Part shown: positions 11,337-21,839 of the stretch, piece after piece
Layout of the letters: each line of letters starts with the position of its first letter
How positions within the stretch are numbered: the stretch's first letter is position 1
NCBI GenBank assembly: GCA_030323885.1
Contig: CM059203.1
Coordinates: 496,001-560,000, forward strand
Source of the DNA: Branchipolynoe longqiensis
Lineage: Eukaryota > Annelida > Polychaeta > Phyllodocida > Polynoidae
DNA length: 64,000 nucleotides
Direction: 5' to 3'
Notes under the pieces: generated by a model
The model's database searches: none
The model's input: the letters and a program-made list of their open reading frames with translations, nothing else
What the model was told of the DNA's origin: nothing
Translations under genes and position numbers: made by a program

Positions 11337-11650
11337 AAGGCGATGTGGCCAGATGCCGTCAGAAGGCCATGTGGCCAGATGTCATCAGAGGGTGATGTGG
11401 TCAGGAGGCGATATGGCCAGATGCCATCAGAGGGTGATGTAGCGAGATGCCATCAGAGGGTGATGTGGCCAGATGCTATCAGAGGGTGATGTGGTCAGGA
11501 GGTGATGTGGTCAGGAGGCGATGTGGCCAGATGCTGTCAGGAGGTGATGTGGCCAGATGCGTAAGGAGGCAATGTGGCCAGATGCTGTCAGAGGGCGATA
11601 TGGCCATATGTTGTCAGAGGGTGATGTGGCCAGATGCCGTCAGGAGGCGC
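11337..11650. repeat. 26-bp minisatellite
   Basis: The unit is close to GTGATGTGGCCAGATGC, then CATCAGAGG, with GGAGGCGATGTGG variants. There are about a dozen diverged units. Confidence 0.85.
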
Positions 11651-11695
11651 TGCGAGTTGATGGTTGGCAGCTCTGAGCCTCACTTCCATCTGACA

Positions 11696-12395
11696 TTAAC
11701 GCTGCATTGTCCGATGGCTTTTGAATGTGTGCCTTATTTTAAATATAAGTATATCAGGTTTACCATTATAACCTACTATTCATTAATGTGGAATAACTTT
11801 GTTGAAAAATTACTCATTCTGGACCAATTTGAGCTGAAAGAACCCAAAATAATTTTGACAAGCTTTCCAAAACTCCTGTAGGTCTGACCCAGATTGTCAT
11901 TTTGCGATGACCATGTGATGTGTAGTGTATCATATGTGATTATACCGAAAAGGTATGTAATCAGTCCCCCTCAGAGCTGCTCTGAGCGGGGGGGAGTACA
12001 ATCATCAATTTGGTGACCTTAAGGGTGACCTTTGACTTTTGTACTCTTCGCAGTGACCTTTGTATTGTATTCCCAGATGTAATTGGTTCTGTATGAGTTG
12101 AGTAATTAAATCGCACAGTTATAATCACTTATGATATACTACTGGATCCCCTGAGAATGATGGCAAGACTAATGAAGTCACCAAATTGACCTAATTGGCT
12201 AGTAGCCTCCCTGCCTAATGGCTGTCTCAAAGTAGGTGTCCAAAGGGATGGGGTTATAAATTCACTGATTATTCTTTTTATGCTGTCGCAATTCATTAGT
12301 TAATGCGTCAATGTCTAAGTTGGATATATAGAATCAAATGTAAGTGAATATTTTGGTTTTGAAACCAGGCATGTTTATTCTGATGCGAAACAATG
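11696..12395. mobile_element. TTAA-type MITE family T, diverged and interrupted copy
   Basis: Left part: TTAACGCTGCATTGTCCGAT through a TTTTGACAAGCTTTCCAAAA segment (to about 11880). The right-end block TATATAGAATCAAATG..ATTCTGATGCG reappears at 12320-12395. About 400 bp of unrelated DNA lies between, so the copy is either interrupted or two fragments. Confidence 0.5.
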
Positions 12396-12675
12396 TAATA
12401 TATGCATATTAGAATGGGTCGCGTAATCACAAAAGGGTGTGTTGTCCATTGCACTCACTTAGGTCTCATTGCCGATTAAAGTCGTTGTGTTATATATGGT
12501 TCTGGAACAATGCATGTTGTTTAATAGCCATCTTGCTTATGTAGTAATGCAATCCTTACTGAGGTATTGGGCCGATAACTTGCATCTGCTAATTTGAAAT
12601 CACGCAAAGTCATCATTGTATCTGATTGTGTAGTCATGGTTGCAGGGAGTATTTCCCATTACTGTCGTTATATAT

Positions 12676-12740
12676 ACCTAGGTGAGGGGTTCGAACCCTG
12701 GTCGAGTCAAACCGATGACTTACAAATTTATACTCGTTGT
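12676..12740 (+). mobile_element. SINE family S fragment (B-box region)
   Basis: GGGGTTCGAACCCTGGTCGA, then GTCAAACCGATGACTTACAA, matches the region after the tRNA B box. The rest is absent. Confidence 0.7.
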
Positions 12741-12771
12741 ACATTAGTTGATTAAGCACGGGAAATTTCAG

Positions 12772-12954
12772 TCGCAGAAGACTGGTCTTCCTCATTCCAC
12801 TGCTCCTTGCCCTGTCCTAATAATGCCGAGCGTCTGGCTAGGAAGCGACAAGTATCAATTTTTTAAGTCATTGGTTTGACTCAACCAGGATTCGAACCCA
12901 TGATCTACCAACATGGGAGACGGACGCTCTAACTCATTCGGCCATCCCGTCTAG
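12772..12954 (-). mobile_element. SINE family S, 5' half
   Basis: On the minus strand: GGGATGGCCGAATGAGTTAG, the B box TGGGTTCGAATCC-like, then the ATTGATACTTGTCGCTTCC body. It is broken at GAAGACCAGT. It lies inverted beside the 12676 fragment. Confidence 0.75.
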
Positions 12955-12957
12955 TTA

Positions 12958-13074
12958 GCCATTTAAAATAAAGGTTACTTCAAACTAAAGCGTGGTAGAT
13001 TATAACGATTAACCTAATATATTTATCTCAGAAAATGACTGAAACCGCAAACCATCAGACTATGCAAGTTTTAA
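12958..13074. mobile_element. TTAA MITE family T, half copy
   Basis: Contains CCATTTAAAATAAAGGTTAC, then ATATTTATCTCAGAAAATGA and the right terminus CATCAGACTATGCAAGTTTTAA. It abuts the SINE on its left. Confidence 0.7.
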
Positions 13075-13183
13075 CACTCGCCGCAATATTCAACATTTGT
13101 TATTTGTTGGAGCTTTACGTCCTGTCAACATGTAAGGTCATATCAGGACGGTACTGCACCTGTATGTAGGGTTTTTGTTGTTG

Positions 13184-13400
13184 TTTTTTGTGTGTAAATA
13201 TAGTTTATTCATAAGTCTTTTGTCAGCGCCGTGGCACTGGTCTTCCAGCCATGTGACAATACAGTTATTTACAATATATGCAGCTAGCCCAAATCAGCTC
13301 AAATAACAATATCAAACATTCAAAGACTGACATATGGTATAGTTTGACAATTCACATACAAAAATAGCAGTTATATGTTGTATTCCTACACACTTGATAC
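13184..13400 (-). mobile_element. LINE 3'-UTR fragment (TTCG-hairpin family)
   Basis: Reverse complement of the block seen at 20-130: TTTATTCATAAGTCTTTTGT, then CAGCGCCGTGGCACTGGTCT and TCCAGCCATGTGACAATACA. It extends into an AT-rich region also seen at 43.4-43.5 kb (TATATGTTGTAT..CATAC). Confidence 0.65.
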
Positions 13401-13771
13401 ATACATGTGTATTGATTAGCAATATTGTCAGTGAAACTCGTTAGAACACATGAAGCTGAACACGTCTATGCACGCTGTGTGGTTTCTATTGTCGGGGCAA
13501 ACTGCACACGGCAATATTATATTAAGTCAATTAAGCAGGCATTAGTGGGTCATGGTTAATGTGCCTATGGCTGCAGTTACCCTCGCAGGCATGCAGAAAT
13601 CTGACACAGATTGAAAGGGCATTACATCGAGAATTAGACAGCACTGAAGGGAGAGGAACAGGGAGGAATGACGACAGACAAATGGAGAGAAATAGAGAGA
13701 TAGTTATTGACGAATGGAGAGAAAGGAAGAGAAATATAGAGAATTGAAATGGAGAAAAATGAAGAGAGGCT

Positions 13772-14690
13772 GCCGGGTGAGAGGGACGGGGCAGCCTGCC
13801 GGGTGAGAGGGACGGGGCGGCCTGCCCGGTAAGAGGGCCGGCCTGTCGGGTGAGAGGGACGGGGCGGCCTGCCGGGTGAGAGGGACGGGGCGACTGCCGG
13901 GTGAGAGGGACGGGGCGGTCTGCCCGGTGAGAGGGACGGGGCGGCTTGCCGGGTGAGAGGGACGGGGCGACTGCCGGGTGAGAGGGACGGGGCAGCCTGC
14001 CCGGTGAGAGGGACGGGGCGGCCTGCCGGGTGAGAGGGACGGAGCGGCCTGCCGGGTGAGAGGGACGGGGCGGCCGGCCGGGTGAGAGGGACGGGGCGGC
14101 CTGCTGGGTGAGAGGGACGGGGCGGCCGCCGGGTGAGAGGACGGGTGACTGCGGGTGAGAGGGACGGGGCGGCCTGCCGGGTGAGAGGGACGGGGTGCCT
14201 GCCGGGTGAGAGGGACGGGGCGGGCGGCTGCCGGGTGAGAGGGACGGGGTGACTGCCAGGTGAGAGGGACGGGGCGGCCTGCGCGGTGAGAGGGACGGGG
14301 TGGCCTGCCGGGTGAGAGGGACGGGGCGGCCTGCTGGGTGAGAGGGACGGGGCAGCCTGCCCGGTGAGAGGGACGGGGCGGCCTGCCGGGTGAGAGGGAC
14401 GGAGCGGCCTGCTGGGTGAGAGGGACGAGGCGGCCGGCCGGGTGAGAGGGACGGGGCGGCCTGCTGGGTGAGAGGGACGGGGCGGCTTGCCCGGTGAGAG
14501 GGACGGGGCGGCCTGCCGGGTGAGAGGGATGGGGCGACTGCCGGGTGAGAGGGACGGGGCGGCCTGCTGGGTGAGAGGGACGGGGCGGCCTGCCGGGTGA
14601 GAGGGACGGGGCGGCCTGCCGGGTGAGAGGCCATCCTGCCGGATGAGATGGACGGCCTGCCGGGTGAGAGGGAGGCGTGCCGTGGCGATC
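13772..14690. repeat. 26-bp GC-rich satellite (about 35 units)
   Basis: The unit is GGGGCGGCCTGCCGGGTGAG, then AGGGAC, with variants (GCCCGGT, GCTGGGT, CGACTGCCGGG). CpG density is high. The period is not a multiple of three, but the minus strand lacks stops in every phase, giving the long Pro/Ser/Arg-rich frames at 13531-14634 and 13704-14708. They are not genes. Confidence 0.95.
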
Positions 14691-14861
14691 TGCCGGGTCA
14701 GGGGGCATGGTGACGTGTGTGTGGGGGGGGGGGGGGGTTAATGCCCGATGAGGGCGGGGACTGTGTGGCCGTGCTGCTTTTACGTTTTAGGCCTTGGTTT
14801 CAACCACGGGATGATATCGGAAAGCTCTGTGTACGGCGGGTCGAGCGTGACACGTGACCGC

Positions 14862-15448
14862 CCTTCACTCCCCTCCCCTCCTCCCCTCCTCCCTCCCCCC
14901 CTTCCCTCTCCCCTTGTCTCCCATCCTCCCCCCATTTCTCCCCCTTCCCTCTTCACCTCATCCCCTCCATTCCCCCCTCCTTCCCTTCCCTCTCCCCTCC
15001 CGCCTCCTTCCTACCCTCCCCCTCCTCCCTCCTCCCCTCCTCCATTCACCCCCCTTCCCTCTCCCCTTCTCTCTCCTCTTCACCTAATCCCCCCATTCCC
15101 CCCTCCTTCCATGCTCCCCTCCTCCCATCCTCCCCCCCCCCCTGCCTCCCCTCCTCCCATTCTCTCCCCTCCTGCTTCCTCCCTCCCCTCTTCCCTCCCC
15201 TCCCCTCCTCCCTTCCCTCTCCCCATCCTCTCCCCTCCTGCTTCCTTCCTCCCCTCCTCCCCTTCCCTCTCCCATCCTCCCCTCCTCCTCTCCTCTCCCC
15301 TCCTGCTTCCTTCCTACCGCTCCTCTCCTGCTCACGCCCCTTCTCCCCCCTCCTTCATCTCTGTCATTCTCTCCCTCGTTCACTCCCTTCCTATTTCCCT
15401 CCTTCGCTCCCTCCAGCCCACCCCCCTCCCCCCTGTCCGCTCCCCCCT
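14862..15448. repeat. Polypyrimidine tract, about 590 bp
   Basis: The + strand is almost pure C/T, built from CCCTCC, CCTCCC and TTCCCTC units with occasional A. The complementary polypurine strand could form triplex (H-DNA) structure. Pro/Ser-rich open frames across it are compositional artefacts. Confidence 0.9.
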
Positions 15449-15526
15449 CTCACAGCCACCATTGAGTGGGGTTGGCGCTGGCGGTGCGTGCGCAGGTGCA
15501 GGTGCATGCGCAGCACGATTCCTATA

Positions 15527-15538
15527 CCGGAAGATGGC
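15527..15538 (+). promoter_or_regulatory. ETS/YY1-like motif in CpG-rich segment
   Basis: CCGGAAGATGGC combines an ETS core and the YY1 core ATGGC. It follows a CpG-rich stretch (15460-15520, repeated GTGCGTGCGCAGG-like units). A promoter role is conjecture, and I see no first exon downstream. Confidence 0.2.
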
Positions 15539-15599
15539 AGAAGCAACATGCACCGAGTCTGCCCAGCAAATTGTAGACGCGGGCGAACAAAAAACCAAC

Positions 15600-16080
15600 C
15601 CGGCGTTGCGGTTTGCCAGGGACACCAGTTTGCCAGGGACACATTCCTTCTGCGCATGCATCAAAATCGAACAGCATCGTCACTAACCTTATAACTTTAA
15701 TATATTGTTTTTGGTAAAGATGTTTTCTATATGTGTACCAAACGATTTGTTTCTAGGTGGTGTCGTTTTAGAGATATTTAACTTTTCCTGTATTTTCTGT
15801 ATGAAGATTGTTCATGGCCATTGACAATGCCTTGAGTTGGACGGTACGCGCAGTGAAAAACATTAGTTTTATTCAAAATTAATAGAAATCAAGAACCCTA
15901 ACCATATCAATTTAATATAATCTTAATGGTAAAGATGTTTTCTATATGTGTACGAAGCGATTTGTTTCTAGGTGGTGTAATTTTAGAGATATTTGATTTT
16001 TTCTGTATGAAGATTTGCTCACGGCCGTTGACAATGCATTTGAATGGAAGTGTCCCTGGCAAACTGGTGTCCCTCGGAAT
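15600..16080 (-). mobile_element. Fragment related to the 49.1-kb TIR element
   Basis: Shares with 49560-49625 (reverse complement) TTTTATTCAAAATTAATAGA, then AATC and CCCTAACC..ATCAATTTAATATAATCT. It also contains two ~90-bp repeats of GATGTTTTCTATATGTGTAC with GATTTGTTTCTAGGTGGTGT (15719 and 15930), and GTTTGCCAGGGACAC repeated at both edges (15612, 15629, inverted at 16050). Confidence 0.45.
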
Positions 16081-16419
16081 CTGCAACACCGGCAACAACA
16101 AAAAGGGAACAAAAAGTGGGAGAAATAATGCCGTGCCTCCTGGAGCTGCCTCCGGGAGGAGCTGTGGAGGGCGGAAGACGGCGGTATTGATTTGTACTCG
16201 CCTCTGGGATTGATTGGTGCATTACGTATTTACCTATTGGGTCATGTCAGAGGTCAGAGGGGGCCAGTAGCGCAGCGCCATCCCCATCCCCGAGTATCAA
16301 CTGCGCTATAGTCTGAGGTGTAGGAGGAGGAGGAGGAGGATGGGGGGGGGGGGGCGTCTGGTTCGACGTTGAACGGGAGTATGGCAGCTGAGAGGGCTGT
16401 GAGTGTGACACTGTGACAG
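16081..16419. other. Unassigned stretch with G-rich microsatellite
   Basis: (GGA)n with a run of Gs at 16316-16352. I see no gene. Confidence 0.5.
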
Positions 16420-17310
16420 TGTTTTTTTAAATTTATTTATTTTTATTGAGGCTGTATTTATACTGTCCATAGCATATAAGGCCGGATACCCAGGCTTGTT
16501 TTCAATGCTGGCCAGTTGTAGTGTTGGTGTTATCTTACCACACAGTGGCTGCTGATAAGGTATTTGATTGCCTGCATTTCAGTAGCAGATAGATAATTGG
16601 TTGGTATGGTTAATAGCCTATGTTAGTTTTTTTGGATTTTCTTGGCATATATGTATTTATTTTTTCTACTCTTATTACTAGACTAGCCTACTCATATTTA
16701 CATATCATAAGCTTGTACGTAGCTGTGTGGTGTGTTATCTGGCTACTTTTGGCATGGTTACCTTCCATTGGGCGTCCCGCTGGTGGGCCGTGACATATCA
16801 CATGCCCCTTTGCAGTGCAGCTTAGTGGGGGTTTCCTAGCCTTATTTTGCACAGATATTTTTTGTAAGTTTTTAGGTCAGGAATTTGTCGTTCCTTTACC
16901 GTTTGGGCATTCCACACCTTGGCAGCCATTTCCAGCGTGCTTCTCTCCCGAGCTTTTATTTGGCTTCTGGTCTGCTTTAGTAGTGGCGCATTATTTGCTC
17001 TAGTAGCCCTTTGTGGTTTTGTTAGAAGTTTAATGTTTTGACTATAGCTATATGCTAATGTTTTCAAATGAATTATTCTCCTATTTTCTAGTAATTTCAC
17101 TTTGGTTCTTTTGTGTATGTCATAGGTGGGTTGCAGCTTGTCTACTCTTAGACAGATTTTTAGGGCTCTGTTCTGCAGTGTTTGCAGTTTTTTTAGTAGT
17201 TCTTTTCTCGCACCCATGTAGTTTACATCTCCAAAGTCAAAATAGGGGAGCACCATGCCCTTGAAGATTTTTATTGACATTTCTTGTGTCATGTAGTCTC
17301 TTAGCTTTGT
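16420..17310 (-). mobile_element. LINE family L1x (26.5-kb family), 5'-truncated copy
   Basis: On the minus strand, 17292-16822 encodes 156 residues of the ORF2 C-terminus. This is the segment after the reverse-transcriptase core (MSIKIFKGMVLPYFDFGDV, YMGARKELLKKLQTLQNRAL, RIIHLKTLAY, ERSTLEMAAKVWNAQ) and ends at a stop after LGNPH. A ~400-bp 3' UTR runs to about 16420, ending GCCTCAATAAAAATAAATAA. The coding part closely matches the copy at 25.79-28.56 kb and keeps the stretch deleted there. The RT core and endonuclease are missing through 5' truncation, so this copy cannot move by itself. Non-LTR elements of this type make a cytoplasmic RNP that reverse transcribes at a nicked target. The clade (CR1/L2/Jockey-like) cannot be fixed by eye. 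Confidence 0.9.
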
Positions 17311-17375
17311 GACAGTGTGAGCTGATTTACTTTGTTTACTTTTGATGTGTAATAATAGAAATTCACGGTCCGATT

Positions 17376-17716
17376 AGGCCACCGCTCGGTAGCCTAATCG
17401 GTAGAGCGCGGGCCTCACGTGCGGACGATCGGAAGTTTGGTTCCCGGTTGAGTCAAACCAATGACTTATAAAATTGATAGTTGTCGCTTCCTAACCTGGC
17501 TTTCGGCATTAATAGGATAAGGCAAGGACTGGTTAGCTCAGTGTCAGGAGGATAATTTTACTGAGTGGGATATCAGGTCATCGTGCTGGTGGCCTGATTT
17601 CCCAGTGGAGTAGCACTATAAAGTTGCAATGAGTGTGCACTGTCACAAGTCAGTGCCCATCTTGATATGACCTTAGATGTTGCCAGGACGTAAAACTCCA
17701 ACAACCAACCAACCTG
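17376..17716 (+). mobile_element. SINE family S with second type of tRNA head
   Basis: Head GGTAGCCTAATCGGTAGAGC, then GCGGGCCTCACGTGCGGA and GGTTCCCGG. The body is the standard one (GTCAAACCAATGACTTATAA onward), ending ATATGACCTTAGATGTTGCC, AGGACGTAAAACTCC and a CAACCAACCAACC tail. The head differs from that of the 18307 and 3688 copies, but the body is the same. Confidence 0.85.
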
Positions 17717-18306
17717 TAGCTGGATTACAGGGCGTTGTGCTACCCTCCCCCTCTGGATGAGACTGGGTGGATCACGTGGCCTGCCTAGACTGCAGTCTGG
17801 TGGTGTGTGTGTGAGGCGGTGTGGGCGGGGGGGTTAGTAATTGGAGGAGGCGTTATCAGCAAATTAAAATGTCGCCACTGAATTGTTCATAGTTCTGTCC
17901 TGTCGATGCCGTCCGCCACTCACTAACACTTCACAGAGCATTCCCACCAGACTATAGTGACGTGGCCCCAGTGTGCTCAATGAAGTTCTTGTGTAGCCCC
18001 CTAGAGGTCTCTATGCAAGCCTATCATGTCCAGCATTTTCATATGCATTGCAATGTTGCATCTTTTTAAAATCAGATATCTGCAAACATGGCCATGTATA
18101 ATGCAGTCATATCTAAGTTATATGTTTTTGGAAAAAGAAGAGAGAAAAACAATGGAAGAAAGAAATGTTTGAAGAAAATTCTAGAATCAGGCAATATCAT
18201 ATAATGCATATTCACCAAATGCATAATATTTTTTATTGAACTGGAATTGTACATGATTACTATTACAACTAATAGTTAATTTATATACCTTATTATCGAA
18301 CACGAC
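17717..18306. other. Unassigned single-copy stretch
   Basis: GTGTGTGTGAGGCGGTGTGG near 17800. Otherwise there is no recognised repeat or gene. Confidence 0.45.
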
Positions 18307-18640
18307 CAGATGGGATGGCCGAATGAGTTAGAGTGTCCGTCTCCCGTGCTGGTAGATCGTGGGTTCGAACCCTGGTCAAGTCAAACCAATGACTTAAAAA
18401 TTGATACTTGTCACTTCCTAGCCAGGCACTCGGCATTATTAGGACAGGGCAAGGACTGGTTGGCTCAGTGTCAGGATAATGTGACTGAGTGGGAAACCAG
18501 GCCATGGTGCCTGCGGCCTGGTTTCCCAGTGGGACAGCACTATAAAGTCGCCATGAGTGTGCACTGTCACAAGTCGGTACCCATCCTTATATGATCTTAG
18601 ATGTTGCTAGGACGTAAAACAACAACAACAACAGAACAAT
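18307..18640 (+). mobile_element. SINE family S, best-preserved full-length copy
   Basis: The tRNA-like head is GGGATGGCCGAATGAGTTAG through the B box GGGTTCGAACCC, followed by GTCAAACCAATGACTTAAAA. The body has CAGTGTCAGGATAATGTGAC and CACTATAAAGTCGCCATGAG. The 3' hairpin is CCTTATATGATCTTAGATGT, then TGCTAGGACGTAAAAC, with an (AAC)n tail. It is a non-coding pol III retroposon that needs a partner LINE. Confidence 0.9.
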
Positions 18641-18713
18641 ATTATCGAACAGGACTTGCATGTGGTTATTATTACAACTGATAGTTTCATTCATGTACCA
18701 TCATATTGTACTG

Positions 18714-18790
18714 AAGGGCTGGAAGACCAGTGCTCTGGCGCTGACCAAAGGCATTATTCACTGAATGAACTACATTGTAGTATACACAAA
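18714..18790 (+). mobile_element. LINE 3'-UTR fragment (TTCG-hairpin family)
   Basis: GGCTGGAAGACCAGTGCTCT, then GGCGCTGACCAAAG and ATTATTCACTGAATGAAC. The stem has a mutated loop. Confidence 0.55.
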
Positions 18791-19003
18791 CAAATATATC
18801 AAAAGTACCGTACACAGCAGACGACAGTGGAGACGGTTCAGTGCACACTTGCAGTGTCTGCGGGCCACAGCACCAGAGCACCTTCCATTATCGCCCAGCC
18901 ACTTCACGCCCTCCTGTGATCAATTTATCCCCCCCCCCCCCGCCTAATATATGGCATAACATCGGCGTGAACGTTGTTACAGATGATGCATGTAAGGAAC
19001 TAA

Positions 19004-19403
19004 ATGTTGGTTGTTGGAGTTTTATGTCCTGGCAACATCTAAGGTCATATCCGGAGGGGTACTGACTTGTGACAGTGCACACTCATGGTTGTGCTGCCCA
19101 AAAGGTAATCATATGAAATCCCGACTTTGCGGGTTCCCGCATTTATGCAGGGTTTCGAAAAATATGAAGGGCCATTCTTTTTTACAATCAGGCCGCCAGC
19201 ACCATGACCCGATATCCCGCTCAGTCACATTATCCCGACACTTGGTTACCCAGTCCTTGCCCTATCCTATTAATGCAGAGCACCAGGCTAGGTAACGACA
19301 AGTATCAATTTTTATAAATCATGCTTTGACTAGACCAGGAACCGAACTCTCGACCTTCCGCATGCGAGGCCCGCGCTCTACCGATGAGGCCACCGGGCCG
19401 GTC
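19004..19403 (-). mobile_element. SINE family S with ~90-bp internal insertion
   Basis: Minus-strand SINE with the second head type (GGCCTCGCATGCGGAAGGTC at its 5' end, 19348-19380). Between the body segments at 19100-19190 lies an unrelated AT-rich stretch (AAAGGTAATCATATGAAATC onward) that also contains small inverted repeats (GCGGGTTCCCGC). Confidence 0.75.
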
Positions 19404-20020
19404 AGGAATGGAACTAAATGTATGGTTGTGGGTCGGCGTGCGGGGAGTGGGTTTAATAAAGCCCCCCACCCGCCACACCCACCCACATTAAAAAAAAAAA
19501 AAAAATTAAAAATCAATCTGCCCAAAATAAAAAAAACAAAGGCCAAAACCATGGAATATATAAATAGCTAACTAAACATAACAACCAATACAACAAAAAC
19601 CACACTCAAACACAAACAAACACAAAACCTGTCCGTTGGGAAATGTTGGTGTGCGCCGGTTCCCGACAGGTGAGTGCGAGCCGGCAGTGTGTGTGTGGGG
19701 GGGGGGGGCATCAATAGGCAGTTATCTCATTACCTAATGGCGCCTGTGTTTAGTGGACCCTGCCCCGACTATAACCGCCCGCTTCCGGTCAATATGGCGG
19801 CGTGCGGAACCAGCGGCTGGGTCGATCCACCAAACCGGAAGTGTCGGACCTGGTGACGTCAGAACCTTCTGTTTGCTGTTTTAATGGTTGCACAACGCCA
19901 CTCGGCCACCAGGAGGGGAAGGGGGTGGTGGGGGTGGGGGTGGTGATGGGGGGGGGGGGGAGCTACTGCTCTTTCTTCGCCTACAAGACGTGGATCCTCA
20001 TTCAGTAGTTCACTAGTTGG
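19404..20020. other. Unassigned stretch, CpG/G-rich part with promoter-like motifs
   Basis: A-rich at 19490-19620. Then 19680-19970 is G-rich, with AATATGGCGGC at 19791-19801 (YY1-like), CTTCCGG at 19782 and CCGGAAGTG at 19835-19843 (ETS-like). No transcript structure is visible. Confidence 0.3.
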
Positions 20021-20168
20021 TTGGTTGTTGGAGTTTTACGTCCTAGCAAAATCTAATGTCATATCAGGACAGGTACCGACTTGTGACAGTGCACATTCTG
20101 TCGATGTTATAGTGCTACCTCACTGGGAGAGCAGGCCGCCAGCACCATGACCCGATCTCCGACTCAGT
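20021..20168 (-). mobile_element. SINE family S, 3' part
   Basis: TTGGTTGGTTGTTGGAGTTT, then ACGTCCTAGCAAAATCTAAT, through CACCATGACCCGATCTCC. It breaks at ACTCAGTCA, where a TATATTG microsatellite begins. Confidence 0.8.
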
Positions 20169-20392
20169 CATATATATTGTATATATTGTATATATATATT
20201 GTATATATATTGTATATATTGTATATATATTGTATACATTGTGTATATTATGTATATTGTGTATATCGTATATATTGTATATATTGTATATATTGTATAT
20301 ATTGCATATATTGTATATATTGTATATATTGTATGCACTGTATGTATGGTATGCATTATATATATTATATACATTATATACATTATATATGA
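20165..20392. repeat. (TATATTGTA)n microsatellite
   Basis: TATATTG units with later ATTATATACATT variants, about 225 bp, starting exactly where the SINE breaks off. The Tyr/Ile open frames are artefacts. Confidence 0.95.
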
Positions 20393-20758
20393 AAGGGCTG
20401 AAGAGTACTTAGTTATATTATATCATATTGTTATTTATTATCGGCGTTATATTATTGTAAAATGGCTGTCTTCTGTCCCAGTTGGTACGCCAGTGTAGGA
20501 CGTTCAGAACATTACCACGTTCAAAACACTACGGTAGTGTTTTGAACCTAAGTTCAAAAGACTATGGTAGTGTTTTGAAATTAGGTTCAAAACACTACTG
20601 TTAAGTTCAAAACACTACCCCTACATATGTCCAAAACACTACCCAAGTTCAAAACACTATCATGATATGGCAGTGGGGGCTGTAATGCCGCAAAATGTAA
20701 CCTACTGATACATATTGGTATACGCTGACCGTACTGTGCATTTGAAGCACGTACTAGT

Positions 20759-20813
20759 TGGTTTGGTTGTTGGGAGTTTTATGTCCTGGCAACATCTAAG
20801 GTCATATCAGGGC
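20759..20813 (-). mobile_element. Hairpin-only SINE retroposon (copy D), 55 bp
   Basis: On the minus strand it contains only GCCCTGATATGACCTTAGAT, then GTTGCCAGGACATAAAACTC and an ACAACCAAACCA tail. It is flanked by a 12-bp target-site duplication with one mismatch, GCACGTACTAGT (20747-20758) and GCACATACTAGT (20814-20825). Confidence 0.75.
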
Positions 20814-20941
20814 GCACATACTAGTAGTAAACGCTGATAGCGCCATGGCGTCTGCACCACATATTAGTATATTCGCTGATGGTGCTGCGGAGATTGAAGC
20901 GCGTATTAGTAGTATAGACACATTGAGTGTTTATGTTTACA

Positions 20942-21125
20942 ACCTAGAACAGTGTCAGGATAAGGTGACTGAGTGGGATATCGGGTCATGGTGCCGGCGG
21001 CCTGATTTCCCAGTGAGCAGCACTTTAAAGCCACTGTGAGTGTGCACTTTCCTAAGTCGGTACCCATCCTGATATGACCTTAGATGTTGCTAGGATGTAA
21101 AACGACAATCAACAACAACAACCCC
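20942..21125 (+). mobile_element. SINE family S, 5'-truncated
   Basis: Starts CAGTGTCAGGATAAGGTGAC and runs to CTGATATGACCTTAGATGTT, then GCTAGGATGTAAAACGAC and an (AAC)n tail. The head is missing. Confidence 0.85.
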
Positions 21126-21481
21126 CACTGTCCCACCCTACTGCATACCTTCCCACCCTACTGCATACTGCCCCACCTTACTGCATACTGCCTCACCCTA
21201 CTACAAATGAAAATGAATATGCAGCAATTATATAAACAAAAATTAGAGTAGTGTTTTGAACTTAAAGGGAGTGTTTTGAACTTAAGGATAGTGTTTTGAG
21301 TACGACCACATTAGTGTTTTGAACCTACCTTCAACTAGGTTGAAAACACTACTGTAGTGTTTTGAACCTAGGTTGAAAACACTACCGTATTGTTTTTGTG
21401 GGGTAGTGTTTTGAACTTACTACATCGGCTCTGTGGATCCCCAGTTGTACCGAAATATGACAGAGAAGATATTCTTTCACT

Positions 21482-21839
21482 GATGAGGCTGTCTATCTAT
21501 GTGTCTCTTGCGATGATGACCTTACAGTTTGAATCTCAACCAAGCCAAACCATGACTAACACAATTTTTACTTGTCACTACCTAGCCAGGTGATCAGCAT
21601 TATTACTAATAATATTAGGATAGGGAAAGGACTGGTTAGCGCAGTGCCAGGATAATGTGGCTGAGTGAGAAATCGGGTCATGGTACTGGCAGTCCTGGTC
21701 TCCCTGTCAGGCAGCACTATAAAGTCGCCATGAGTGTGCAGTATCACAGTCACCATGAGTGTGCAGTATCACAAGTTGGAGCACCTCCTGATATGACCAT
21801 TGATGTTGCCAGGATGTAAAACCCTCAAGAAACAACAAC
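21482..21839 (+). mobile_element. SINE family S, diverged full-length copy
   Basis: The head is strongly diverged (GAGGCTGTCTATCTATGTG..GTTTGAATCTCAACC in the B-box position). The body is recognisable (GATCAGCATTATTACTAATA, ATAATGTGGCTGAGTGAG). A ~30-bp CACCATGAGTGTGCAGTATC block is duplicated at 21727-21775. Tail CTCAAGAAACAACAAC. Confidence 0.7.

Larger units (their letters stand above)
20515..21420. mobile_element. Element with 17 GTAGTGTTTTGAAC modules
   Basis: Two blocks (20515-20665 and 21246-21420) carry about eight and nine copies of a 13-16-bp module, (G)TTCAAAACACTAC or its complement. The left block is mostly one orientation and the right mostly the other, with adjacent modules forming perfect short palindromes such as AACACTACGGTAGTGTT. 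The 580 bp between hold a diverged repeat and two SINE pieces. It may be a DNA transposon with subterminal repeats. The termini are not certain. Confidence 0.5.

Noticed and set aside
13531..14708. 367- and 334-codon Pro/Ser/Arg-rich minus-strand frames
   Set aside because: Products of the GC-rich 26-bp satellite. The same peptide pattern appears in all three phases.
14748..15686. 312-codon Pro/Ser-rich frame
   Set aside because: Spans the polypyrimidine tract. Composition alone explains the lack of stops.
18307..18377. Functional tRNA gene
   Set aside because: A and B boxes are present, but the segment runs straight into the SINE body and recurs with it many times. The same applies to the heads at 3990, 17390, 36050, 50330 and 63580.
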